Positions 1 to 7,000 of a DNA stretch of 54,688 bases are shown here, piece by piece (position 1 is the stretch's first letter; each line of letters opens with the position of its first letter). Below the pieces are notes generated by a model that saw only the letters and a program-made list of their open reading frames with translations, was not told the origin of the DNA and ran no database searches. Both the position numbers and the translations under genes were made by a program. The stretch lies in contig JAKLLB010000018.1 in assembly GCA_023150345.1 (NCBI GenBank), positions 1 through 54,688 on the forward strand, given 5' to 3'. Origin of the DNA: Aquabacterium sp. Its GTDB lineage: Bacteria; Pseudomonadota; Gammaproteobacteria; Burkholderiales; Burkholderiaceae_C.

Positions 1-25
1 CATGGGTGCCTCGTGGGTGTTTCGC

Positions 26-77
26 GTTTGACAAATGTGTTTGCTTATTCTGAATTGGCGTGCTTGAATTGTCAAAC
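26..77. promoter_or_regulatory. Inverted repeat and promoter-like stretch before the IclR gene
   Basis: Two perfect 8-bp arms, GTTTGACA at 26-33 and TGTCAAAC at 70-77, face each other across 36 bp in an AT-rich island that stands out from the GC-rich surroundings. The left arm contains TTGACA, a consensus -35 element, and TGAATT lies 17 bp downstream as a poor -10. The right arm ends 1 bp before the ATG at 79. Seen: arms and spacing. Inferred: promoter plus an operator, possibly for autoregulation by the IclR product, since many IclR proteins bind palindromes at their own promoter. Confidence 0.45.
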
Positions 78-78
78 C

Positions 79-930
79 ATGCAAGCTGCCCAGCGTCCCT
101 CCGCTGCCCGCCCCGCGCCCGCGCCATCGGCCCGGGCCGCCACCGCAACGCCTGACGACGGCTCGGCCCAGCGCTCGGTGCAGTCGGCCGAAACCGGCGG
201 TCGCCTGCTGCTGGCGCTGGCCGACGCCGGCACGCCGCTGGCGCTCAAGGACCTGGCCGAGCGCGCCGGGTTGAGCCCGTCGCGCACCCATCCCTATCTG
301 GTGAGCTACGCCCGGCTCGGGCTCGTGGAGCAGCAGTCTGCGAGCGGGCGCTACGCATTGGGGCCGGCCGCCCTGCACCTGGGCCTGGCTTGCCTGCGGC
401 AACTCGATCCGCTGCGCGCAGCCGAGCCGGTGGTGCTGGCCCTGGCCGAACACACCGGCCATGCCGTCGCCCTGGCCGTCTGGGGCAACCAGGGTCCGAC
501 CATCGTGCGACTGATCGATGCACGCGAGCCCTTGCATGTGGCCCTGCGCGTGGGCAGCGTGATGTCGCTCACCGCCACCGCCACGGGTCGCGCATTCGCC
601 GCGGCCTTGCCGCAGGACCAACTGCTGCGTGCGCGCACTGGCGCGCTGGGCGAACCGCTCGGCCCGTCCCCCTGGAGCGGCAGCCGCGGCGAACTGGAAG
701 CCATCGCCGCCGAAGTGCGGCGCCACGGCGTGGCACGGGCCGTGGGACTGCCGATACCGGGCGTCAACGCGTTCAGCGCACCGGTGCGCGACCACGAAGG
801 CCAGGTGGCGCTGGTGATCACGGTGCTCGACCACGAGGATCGGCTCGATCCGCGCTGGCAAGGCGACGCCGCACAGGCATTGCGCGAGGCGGCCCGAGAG
901 GTGGCTTTGCGGCTGGGCGCACCCCGATAG
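79..930 (+). CDS. IclR-family transcriptional regulator
   Basis: A 283-residue DNA-binding regulator. After an Ala/Pro-rich disordered leader of about 35 residues, a winged helix-turn-helix follows (LALADAGTPLALKDLAERAG, then SPSRTHPYLVSYARLGLVEQ), then an effector domain of about 170 residues with the family pattern GRYALGPAALHLG and, further on, ATATGRAFAA and AVGLPIPGVNAFSAPV. IclR proteins often control catabolic operons for aromatic or small organic acids in response to a metabolite. The ATG at 79 is preferred over an in-frame GTG at 13 because the promoter-like sequence lies between them; there is no clear ribosome binding site. Its target cannot be seen, because the left neighbour lies outside the window; the next genes are on the opposite strand and converge on it. 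Confidence 0.85.
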   Translation: MQAAQRPSAARPAPAPSARAATATPDDGSAQRSVQSAETGGRLLLALADAGTPLALKDLAERAGLSPSRTHPYLVSYARLGLVEQQSASGRYALGPAALHLGLACLRQLDPLRAAEPVVLALAEHTGHAVALAVWGNQGPTIVRLIDAREPLHVALRVGSVMSLTATATGRAFAAALPQDQLLRARTGALGEPLGPSPWSGSRGELEAIAAEVRRHGVARAVGLPIPGVNAFSAPVRDHEGQVALVITVLDHEDRLDPRWQGDAAQALREAAREVALRLGAPR

Positions 931-948
931 GCGTCGGGCCGCTGCGGT

Positions 949-1350
949 TCAGCCGCTGGCGGTGGCGCCCACACCCAGCCGCGCAAAGGCCAGCACATGG
1001 CCGTCAGGGTCCAGCGCGTAGGCAGCGTCGTGCCCCCAGTTGCGCGGCTGCAACGGGCTCAGTTCGCGTGCGCCCGCGGCGATGGCCCGCGCATGCGCCC
1101 CTGCCGGGTCGTCGACCATCAAGTAGAGCTCGGCGCGGGCACCGGCGCGACCGCCGGCGGGATCGGGCAGCGCGTCGCCCAGCAGTCGGCGGATGCCGGC
1201 CTCGGGCATCAGGCCGAGCACGGCACCACCTCCCAGCTCGAACTCCGTCATGCCCGGCACATCGAGCCGCGGGGCTCGCCCGAGCGCGGCGCGATAGAAG
1301 TCGCGGCTGCGCGCGCCATCGGCTACATAAAGTATGAAATACGCGTCCAA
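949..1350 (-). CDS. VOC-family (glyoxalase/bleomycin-resistance fold) protein
   Basis: A 133-residue single-module vicinal-oxygen-chelate protein. Typical features are the opening strand (AYFILYVADGARSRDFYRAA, residues about 3-22), a middle FELGGGAVLGLMPE strand, and the closing WGHDAAYALDPDGHVLAFAR segment in which the DPDGH pattern is diagnostic. Members bind a metal ion and act as isomerases, lyases, dioxygenases or resistance proteins; the reaction here cannot be named. The start is a TTG at 1350, chosen because GGAG sits 6 nt upstream and no in-frame ATG fits. It lies 44 bp downstream of the thioesterase-like gene on the same strand and is probably co-transcribed with it. Confidence 0.75.
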   Translation of the reverse strand: MDAYFILYVADGARSRDFYRAALGRAPRLDVPGMTEFELGGGAVLGLMPEAGIRRLLGDALPDPAGGRAGARAELYLMVDDPAGAHARAIAAGARELSPLQPRNWGHDAAYALDPDGHVLAFARLGVGATASG

Positions 1351-1394
1351 CGCATTCTCCGGCCTGCCCCGCTGCCGGGCGAGTGCGCGCAGCG

Positions 1395-2195
1395 TCAGCG
1401 AGCGCGCACGGCCAGACTCTGCAGCGAGCGCCCGATCAGGCCATGCTCATCATAGAGCGCCGACTCGGCCAGCCCGGTGCCCTGTGGGCCCAGCGAGGTG
1501 CGCGCATCCAGCCCGATCCACTCCCCTGCCGGTCGACGCAGCAGGTGGATGGTGAGATCGGCATTGACGAACAGGTACCGCCGGTAGTCGAGAACCGCGC
1601 TCACGCCGTTGCCGGAATCGGCGGCCACCGCCACACGCTGGTAGCCGCTGGGCGCTTCGCCGGCGACCAGCGGATGGTTCAAGCGCATCCACACCAGGCA
1701 TGGCCCACGGAACAGCTCGCCGCGGCCCACCCGAGCCTCGACCAGGTCGCCGTAGCCCACATGCCCGCCCTCGAACGGAAAGCGCTGGCGCCCGCTATCG
1801 TTCGGCCCCCTTTCGGCTGCGGGCAGCGGGTGGCCCGGCAGTGCAGACGGCAACTCCAGACCGGCCTCGCGCTGGCACAAGGCGGTGAACCGGGCCACCT
1901 CCTTGCCATCGGCGAGCAGTCGCGCGGCGTAGTGCGCCGCATTGCGGCCCACATAGTCAGCGGCCACCTCGACCTCCAGGCGCCCGATGGGCACGGGCCG
2001 CAGCAGGTTGGCGGTCAGCCGTGCCAGATGGGTCAGGCCGTGTTCGCGGGCGGCCTGCTCGATGGCCCGGCACACCAGCGCGACCGGTGGGCCGGCGTGC
2101 TGGTGACCGGCCTCCCAGGGGCCCCGGGTCAGTTCGCTGGCCTGGAAGCCACCTTCAGGCTGGGGGGTGTAGGCACTGGTGGGCAGGACGCGCAT
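1395..2195 (-). CDS. Acyl-CoA thioesterase-like (double hot-dog) protein
   Basis: A 266-residue protein of the TesB-like/thioesterase-superfamily type. It has two repeated hot-dog halves: the N-terminal half opens with a substrate-gating segment (GPWEAGHQHAGPPVALVCRA, about residues 25-44) and the C-terminal half contains the strand block ending in YLFVNADLTIHLLRRPAGEW and the typical GIGLAE/GLAESALYDEHG closing region (IGRSLQSLAVRAR at the end). The family hydrolyses acyl-CoA thioesters in the cytoplasm; the acyl chain is unknown. The ATG at 2195 has GGAG 7 nt upstream; the reading frame is open further upstream to 2654 but that part runs into the divergent promoter of the glycosidase gene and lacks protein-like composition. 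Likely first gene of a two-gene unit with the VOC protein. Confidence 0.7.
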   Translation of the reverse strand: MRVLPTSAYTPQPEGGFQASELTRGPWEAGHQHAGPPVALVCRAIEQAAREHGLTHLARLTANLLRPVPIGRLEVEVAADYVGRNAAHYAARLLADGKEVARFTALCQREAGLELPSALPGHPLPAAERGPNDSGRQRFPFEGGHVGYGDLVEARVGRGELFRGPCLVWMRLNHPLVAGEAPSGYQRVAVAADSGNGVSAVLDYRRYLFVNADLTIHLLRRPAGEWIGLDARTSLGPQGTGLAESALYDEHGLIGRSLQSLAVRAR

Positions 2196-2385
2196 ACGGT
2201 GACTCCAGGCAGACCTTTCAATCATGCCCTGTCGCGCCTGCCCGATCTGGCACCACGGCGACACGCAACGCGATGCCGGACGCCCCCGCCCGGCGCTGCC
2301 GGATGGCCCGCGTGACCTATGGCCGACACGGCGCATGGCGATGTGCCGCATGATCCCGCGACGCACCCTTCCATGGAGGTGACCG

Positions 2386-4302
2386 ATGCACGGGACAACA
2401 CCGCGGGGCACCAACAGCCCCTCATTGCCGCAACCCACGCCCCACCAGCGCCGGCCGGGCAGCCGGCGGCACGCGATGGCTGCTGCCCTGGGCTTGCTCG
2501 TGGCAACGAGCGCTGCACTGAGCCAGGGCTCGAGCGCGCTGGTGGTCGAGGTCGACCGGGCGCAGGACGTCGGGGCGATCCGCGATGTCTTCGGCGTCAA
2601 TCGGCGGCCGGGCTTTGCCGATCGCAGCGGCGGAACCTCGATGAACGCGGCCAACCTCTACGCCGCCTTCGGCGTGTCGCAGGTGCGGCTGCACGACGCC
2701 GGGCTCGACCTGTGTCCCACCTACACCGCGGCGTCGAAGCTCAACACGGGCACCACGCCGGTCCAGGAGGTGCAGGGGTGCGAGCTCAGTGGCACCGGCT
2801 CGATCCCGGTCTTCACCTGGACGCCGCTGTCCAGTGCCGACGCGGACCTGAACCTGAGCTCGAACTACGACTTCTCCAATGCCGATACCGCGCTCAACGA
2901 AACGGCCGCCACAGGCGCCGCGGTGTACCTGCGCCTGGGCGAGAGTTACAACGGCCCCAACAACACCGGCGATCCCGTGGCCTGGTCCAAGGTGGCCACC
3001 AACATCTACCGCCATGTGATCGGGCAGTTCAAGCCCACGCCGGGCGTGGCCGCCGTCGACCCGGTGTTCGTCGAGGTCCACAACGAACCCGACGGTGGCT
3101 TCTGGCGCGGCACGGCTGCCGACTTCTACACACTCTTTCGCGAGACCGTGACGCGGGTGCGCGCCGCTGCGAGCGCCACCGGGCGCTCGGTCCACATCGG
3201 CGGTCCGGGGTTCACGCGCAGCATCCTCACGTCCAGCCAGGTTGCCGGCAACCCCGCCAACGGGTTCATCGCCGGTGTCGGGCGCGAGAACCTCGACTTC
3301 TACTCGGCCCACCTGTACAGCACCTGCGCCACCGCCACCTTGGCATCGACGGCCACGTTCCTGCGCTCGCTGCGCGCGTTGGTCGATGGCCAGGGCGGCA
3401 CGGGCCTGCCCCTCCACATCACCGAATGGAACATCGGCCTGGGCAACCAGTGCGGCAACGCGCTCTATGGCGAAGCGCGCATGCAGTCGTTTGCCAGCGG
3501 CGTGCTCACGCAGATGCAGGACCCGGCGCACGCCATCGAGGCCGCGCACTTCTATGCCGGCGTCCCCATCATGGGGCTGTTCGACTTCACCAGTGTGAGC
3601 GGCAAGGCGCGGGTCAACCCTTCGGCCTGGGCGTTCTGGGCCCACAGCCGACTGCGCGGCGCCACGCAAACGGCGCTGCAGGTCTGCCAAGGGGCCACCT
3701 GCGCCAGCGGCACCGCAGCCGAAACCATGCCCCTGCTGGGACTGGCGGCGCGCCAGGGCGACGCCACCACGGTGGTGCTGACCAACGACGGCACCAACGC
3801 ACAGGCCACGACGCTGCGCCTGCGCAACGTCGGCAGCGCTCGCCTCGATGCCACGTTATTGACACCACCCCCCACCGCGCAGGACCTGCCCAACACCGGC
3901 AACCCGCTGCAGGCCGATGCTGCAGCGCTGCAGAGCCTGTTGGCCCAGCCCACGCGCGAGACCCGCTCGGGTCTGCAGCCCCAGAACGGCACCCTGGAAT
4001 TGATCGTGACGGTGCCTGCACGCGGCCTGCTGGTCGTGCAGCTGGCACCGCCGCCAACGCTGACCTCGCAAGCCGACTGCCTGTTCGATTGGGGTGAGCG
4101 CCACTACCCCACCTACCTGCAGCCTGCCCCGCAGTCGTCGCAGACACTCGGCGACTACTACTACCGCGCCTACCCGGGCAGCCGCACCTATCTCGGCATA
4201 TCGCTGACAGGCTCGCGGTTGCTGTTCCTGGACGACCGCGGCGGCGGCATCCAGGACCTGGGCGCGCTGGACGGCTGGCTGGCCACGGCGGGGTGCAACT
4301 GA
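2386..4302 (+). CDS. Secreted GH39-like glycoside hydrolase with a C-terminal Tyr-rich module
   Basis: A 638-residue exported protein. The N-terminus has an Arg-rich stretch followed by a hydrophobic signal sequence (AMAAALGLLVATSAALS, about residues 30-46). The catalytic (beta/alpha)8 domain shows the clan GH-A pair: HNEPD with E234 as acid/base and ITEWN with E347 as nucleophile, 113 residues apart, most like family GH39 (xylosidase/iduronidase type). A beta-sandwich-like region follows. Residues 565-638 form a separate cysteine-bounded module starting CLFDWGERHYP and containing YYYRAYPG and YLGIS, a type of tail I associate with exported proteins of Leptothrix/Rubrivivax-like bacteria. GGAGG lies 6 nt before the ATG, which fixes the start. 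Substrate is unknown. Divergent from the thioesterase gene. Confidence 0.75.
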   Translation: MHGTTPRGTNSPSLPQPTPHQRRPGSRRHAMAAALGLLVATSAALSQGSSALVVEVDRAQDVGAIRDVFGVNRRPGFADRSGGTSMNAANLYAAFGVSQVRLHDAGLDLCPTYTAASKLNTGTTPVQEVQGCELSGTGSIPVFTWTPLSSADADLNLSSNYDFSNADTALNETAATGAAVYLRLGESYNGPNNTGDPVAWSKVATNIYRHVIGQFKPTPGVAAVDPVFVEVHNEPDGGFWRGTAADFYTLFRETVTRVRAAASATGRSVHIGGPGFTRSILTSSQVAGNPANGFIAGVGRENLDFYSAHLYSTCATATLASTATFLRSLRALVDGQGGTGLPLHITEWNIGLGNQCGNALYGEARMQSFASGVLTQMQDPAHAIEAAHFYAGVPIMGLFDFTSVSGKARVNPSAWAFWAHSRLRGATQTALQVCQGATCASGTAAETMPLLGLAARQGDATTVVLTNDGTNAQATTLRLRNVGSARLDATLLTPPPTAQDLPNTGNPLQADAAALQSLLAQPTRETRSGLQPQNGTLELIVTVPARGLLVVQLAPPPTLTSQADCLFDWGERHYPTYLQPAPQSSQTLGDYYYRAYPGSRTYLGISLTGSRLLFLDDRGGGIQDLGALDGWLATAGCN

Positions 4303-4314
4303 GGGCGGACCGTC

Positions 4315-4335
4315 GGGGCCGGCAAGCGCGGCCCC
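4315..4335. terminator. Hairpin between convergent genes
   Basis: Perfect 7-bp stem GGGGCCG / CGGCCCC with a 7-nt loop, placed between the stop of the glycosidase gene (4302) and the stop of the opposing decayed chemoreceptor (4340). There is no T-tract, so termination is an inference from location and symmetry; it could serve both strands. Confidence 0.4.
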
Positions 4336-4339
4336 ACCA

Positions 4340-5159
4340 TCACCGAAGCTCCGGGGAGGCGATGCCGATCGGCACACTGGCATCCTCAGGCACCGCCGCC
4401 CTCAGCGAGTCGAGCGTTGCAGCGCCCAGCTCGAATCGGCGCGTCAGCGATTGCAGCTCCCCGGCACGGCCCTGAAGGCCAGCTGCCGCAGCCGCGAGCT
4501 GCTCGGCCAGCGCGGCGTTTTGCTGGGTGGTGCCGTCGAGCTGGGTGTTGGTGTCGTCGATGCGCATGAGCACATCCCGCTGCTGCACCGCCGTGCCGCC
4601 CAGGCCCTCGACCGTTCCGGCCACCTGGGCCAAGGTCCGAACCTCGGCCGCCACCACGGCAAAGCCCCGCCCCTGCTCGCCAGCCCGTGCCGCCTCGACC
4701 GATGCGTTCAGCGCGAGCACATTGGTCTGGAACGCGATGCCGTCGATCGTGTCGACGATCACCGTGATGCGGCCGGCTGCAGCCGCGATGTGCTGCATCT
4801 GGTCTGCCAAACGTGCCACGGCGGCGTCGCCCTGACCGGCATCGCCGCGAGCGCCTGCGCCAGGGTGCCGGCCTGCTGGGCCCCGCCCGAACCTGCGCCT
4901 TCAGGTCTTCGGGGTCCTCCTGCACCATCAGGGCACGCAGCTGGCCCATCCAGTCCAGTTGGGCCGCGTTGAGCCGGTGCGCCAGCTCGATCTGGCGGTT
5001 GTGATGCTCCACGATGCGCTCGATCTGAGCGCCCAGCATGCGGGCCTGCCAGATCGCACCACCGGCCAGCACCAGCAGCAGCCCGAGCACCAGCCCCAAG
5101 CCAAGGACCAGCCAATGTTTTACCCCGATACGCGAGGTCACCTTTGATAGGCCGGCCAT
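4340..5159 (-). pseudogene. Decayed methyl-accepting chemotaxis protein gene
   Basis: The start (5159, reading leftward) encodes a normal chemoreceptor N-terminus: a membrane helix (HWLVLGLGLVLGLLLVLAGG) and the beginning of a four-helix sensor (QIELAHRLNAAQLDWMGQLR, then [14 protein letters not shown]). The reading frame then changes at least twice ([12 protein letters not shown] in a second frame; [15 protein letters not shown] in a third) and resumes in the cytoplasmic signalling domain, including the hairpin-tip landmark [18 protein letters not shown] and [20 protein letters not shown], ending at 4340. Most of the periplasmic sensor, the HAMP linker and about 45-50 residues after EVRTLAQ are missing. 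A family member would be over 500 residues; what remains could code for about 270. The product cannot signal as a normal receptor. Confidence 0.8.
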
Positions 5160-5162
5160 GGC

Positions 5163-5285
5163 TCAGTGCGGCCAGATCATGTCGGGCAGATAGTCGACGG
5201 CGACCAGGGCGGCGATCGCCACCACCAGCCATATCGCCGCGCAGGCCAGTCGGTCACCCAGATCCTGCAGGTTTGGCTTGTGCAT
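5163..5285 (-). CDS. Putative 40-residue single-pass membrane protein
   Basis: An ATG at 5285 opens a 40-codon frame beginning MHKPNLQDLGDRLAC and continuing into a clean transmembrane helix (AAIWLVVAIAALVAVDYL), ending DMIWPH before TGA at 5163-5165. It stops 3 bp before the start of the chemoreceptor remnant on the same strand, so it may have been translated with it. There is no strong ribosome binding site (GTGGG immediately upstream, AAGGA about 9-13 nt away). The amphipathic start plus a well-formed helix argues for a real product, but the short length makes this uncertain. No function is suggested by sequence. Confidence 0.35.
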   Translation of the reverse strand: MHKPNLQDLGDRLACAAIWLVVAIAALVAVDYLPDMIWPH

Positions 5286-5364
5286 CCCACGACATCCTTG
5301 CCGCCGGTCGGCGGCCATCCGTTCGATGGCGTCGCAGATTAGCGACCGCTGACGCCCAGGGGAA

Positions 5365-5401
5365 GTCGATCCTTTCGATGGCAGCCATCGATGGCACGCA
5401 T
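5365..5401. promoter_or_regulatory. Possible LysR-type box pair (weak copy)
   Basis: GTCGATCCTTTCGAT at 5365-5379 and ATCGATGGCACGCAT at 5387-5401 each differ at one outer base from ATC-N9-GAT and start 22 bp apart, the same spacing as the stronger pairs at 35591/35613, 39092/39114 and 40501/40523. It lies upstream of the small membrane protein and chemoreceptor remnant. Being imperfect in both boxes, it could be chance. Confidence 0.3.
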
Positions 5402-5418
5402 GGATTGCGGGCTAGCCC
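5385..5418. repeat. 34-nt intergenic element, copy 1 (downstream of the FrhB-like gene)
   Basis: Matches 13782-13815 at 25 of 34 positions in the same orientation, with the core ATGGATTRCGGGYTAKCCC shared by both. In this copy the right part forms the perfect 14-bp palindrome GCGGGCTAGCCCGC (5407-5420), and CGATGGCAGCCATCG (5376-5390) is another perfect palindrome at its left edge. It lies about 60 bp beyond the stop of the last gene of the DUF1302-to-FrhB block. Confidence 0.5.
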
Positions 5419-5478
5419 GCCATCGACGCAGCGAGGTGCGGAGCGGTGCACCAACGCCACCTGATCGCCCACGTTCGC

Positions 5479-6987
5479 TCAGCTCATTACAGACGCTGGG
5501 CTGAACAAGCGCGCCGCGCCGTCGTCCTGCGCCTGTGCGCAACGACCAGCCGCCGCTGGCGAAGCGCCGCCCTGCTCGACCCCCGGCGGCGGCGGCAGCT
5601 TGCGCTTGCCATCGGGGCCGGGCCCGGCGGCTTCGCCTGGAATGGGACTGCGCGCGACAGGGCCTTGCGGCACCGGATGCGCCCGCGGGCCGTACACCGC
5701 CGCCAGGCTGGCCTCGCGCAGGGCCGGGTCGGGTTGGGCGGCTTCGAACGCCGCCTGCGCCGCGCGGGCATGCTGATGCGGCGAGTATTGCAATGTGCCG
5801 GCTTCGGCCACCGCCGCATGCTGCACCGGCACCGCGCCGGGCGAGGCCGCGGGCACGCGCTCGCGCTGCCGTCGTGCCAGGCGCTGCAGGATGTTCCAGG
5901 CCTTCTTGTGCTCCTGGATGGGCCAAACCTCGACGCGACCGCTGGCCTCGTAGGCCCGCCAGATGTCGATGCCGCGCTGGCTGCGCAGCACGACGATGGT
6001 GGCGCGGTCGGTGCCGACGCCGCCGCAGGAGATGTCGGCCAGCTCGGCCGCGAAGTCGCCGCAGTGCGCGCACTCGGGCCGCTGGTACTCGTGCATGGCG
6101 GTCTCGAGCGGAATCGTCACCACCGCGCCGTTGCGTTGGTGGATCAGCACCTCGCCCTTGACGTTGAAGCGCTCGATCTGTTCGAGCGCGATGCCCATCT
6201 CGCCGGCGATGCGTTCGGTCATCAGCTCGGGGCGGAAGACCTCGGTGCAGAACAGGCCGATGCTGAAGTCCACACGCGCGCCCGGCCCTGCCATCGATTC
6301 GCGCTGGCGCGCGGCGATCTGCGGCTTCTTGCCAGGCACGAGCAGCAGCGACGGGTCGGTGCACTGCGTCTTGCGCAGCGCGGTGATCTGGCAGGGCACA
6401 CCCACGAAGGCCGCGCGCTCCACCCCGGCCTTGGCCAACCCGGGCAGGGCCAGGTTGTTCGGGCAATAGGTGTACCAACTGCCGGCGCTGTCGCGTATCT
6501 GTTCGACCGTGGTGGCGATCTTGGGCGTGGGAAAGCACGGTGCATCGCCCTCGCCCACCGAGGCCACCACGGCGCCATCGATCAGACCACTCTCGCGTGC
6601 CCAGGCCAGCAGCGAGGTGACCACGCCGCCGTCCTGGCCGCGCTCGCGCGTGCCGGCATCGCGCGTACGAGCAACGAAGATGTGGCGGTAGACACCGAAG
6701 ATGCCTTCGTAGGCCGGCTGCGGGCCGAACACGACATCGCGCAGGTGGGGCTCGCGCGGCCACATCCTCGGGCAAACGCTGGCGCACACATCGCAGCCGA
6801 TGCCCTCGCTCACGCCGCAGTGATCGGATGCCCCCTCGCTGCCCGCGCGCTTGGCCGGCTTGCGATCGCGCATCTCCATCACCCGGTGCGGACAGGCGGC
6901 CACGCAACTGCCGCATTCGCAGCACGCATCGGCGGCCACCACCAGGTTCATCATGTCCTTGAAGCGCGGACGCAGGGCAGTCGTCAT
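5479..6987 (-). CDS. FrhB/FdhB-like iron-sulfur flavoprotein (coenzyme F420 hydrogenase beta-subunit family)
   Basis: A 502-residue cytoplasmic electron-transfer protein. Residues 22-33 hold a complete [4Fe-4S] motif (C22-x2-C25-x2-C28-x3-C32-P) and residues 57-73 a second (C57, C65-x2-C68-x3-C72-P). The FrhB N- and C-terminal domains follow, with RDGG-type flavin region (RERGQDGGVVTSLLAWARES), FVGVPCQITALRK, and the family hallmark CAHCGDFAAELADIS then CGGVGTDR. Family members reduce or oxidise diverse partners (F420, chlorophyll derivatives, ferredoxins) with FAD; bacteria of this kind normally lack F420, so a ferredoxin or quinone partner is more likely. After about residue 370 an Ala/Pro-rich tail of about 130 residues has no fold I recognise. 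It starts 13 bp after the RND gene and closes that operon. Confidence 0.75.
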   Translation of the reverse strand: MTTALRPRFKDMMNLVVAADACCECGSCVAACPHRVMEMRDRKPAKRAGSEGASDHCGVSEGIGCDVCASVCPRMWPREPHLRDVVFGPQPAYEGIFGVYRHIFVARTRDAGTRERGQDGGVVTSLLAWARESGLIDGAVVASVGEGDAPCFPTPKIATTVEQIRDSAGSWYTYCPNNLALPGLAKAGVERAAFVGVPCQITALRKTQCTDPSLLLVPGKKPQIAARQRESMAGPGARVDFSIGLFCTEVFRPELMTERIAGEMGIALEQIERFNVKGEVLIHQRNGAVVTIPLETAMHEYQRPECAHCGDFAAELADISCGGVGTDRATIVVLRSQRGIDIWRAYEASGRVEVWPIQEHKKAWNILQRLARRQRERVPAASPGAVPVQHAAVAEAGTLQYSPHQHARAAQAAFEAAQPDPALREASLAAVYGPRAHPVPQGPVARSPIPGEAAGPGPDGKRKLPPPPGVEQGGASPAAAGRCAQAQDDGAARLFSPASVMS

Positions 6988-7000
6988 CGGAGAGCAGTGG

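Noticed and set aside
2196-2654. Upstream extension of the thioesterase-like gene by 153 codons
   Set aside because: The extra part overlaps the glycosidase promoter and start, lacks family similarity, and a good ribosome binding site precedes the ATG at 2195.
4340-5159. Programmed frameshifting in the chemoreceptor gene
   Set aside because: No slippery sequence was noticed and large parts of the receptor are deleted, which frameshifting cannot repair.
5254-5472. 72-codon minus-strand open frame between the FrhB-like gene and the small membrane protein
   Set aside because: No ribosome binding site or protein-like pattern; it runs through the palindromic repeat region.
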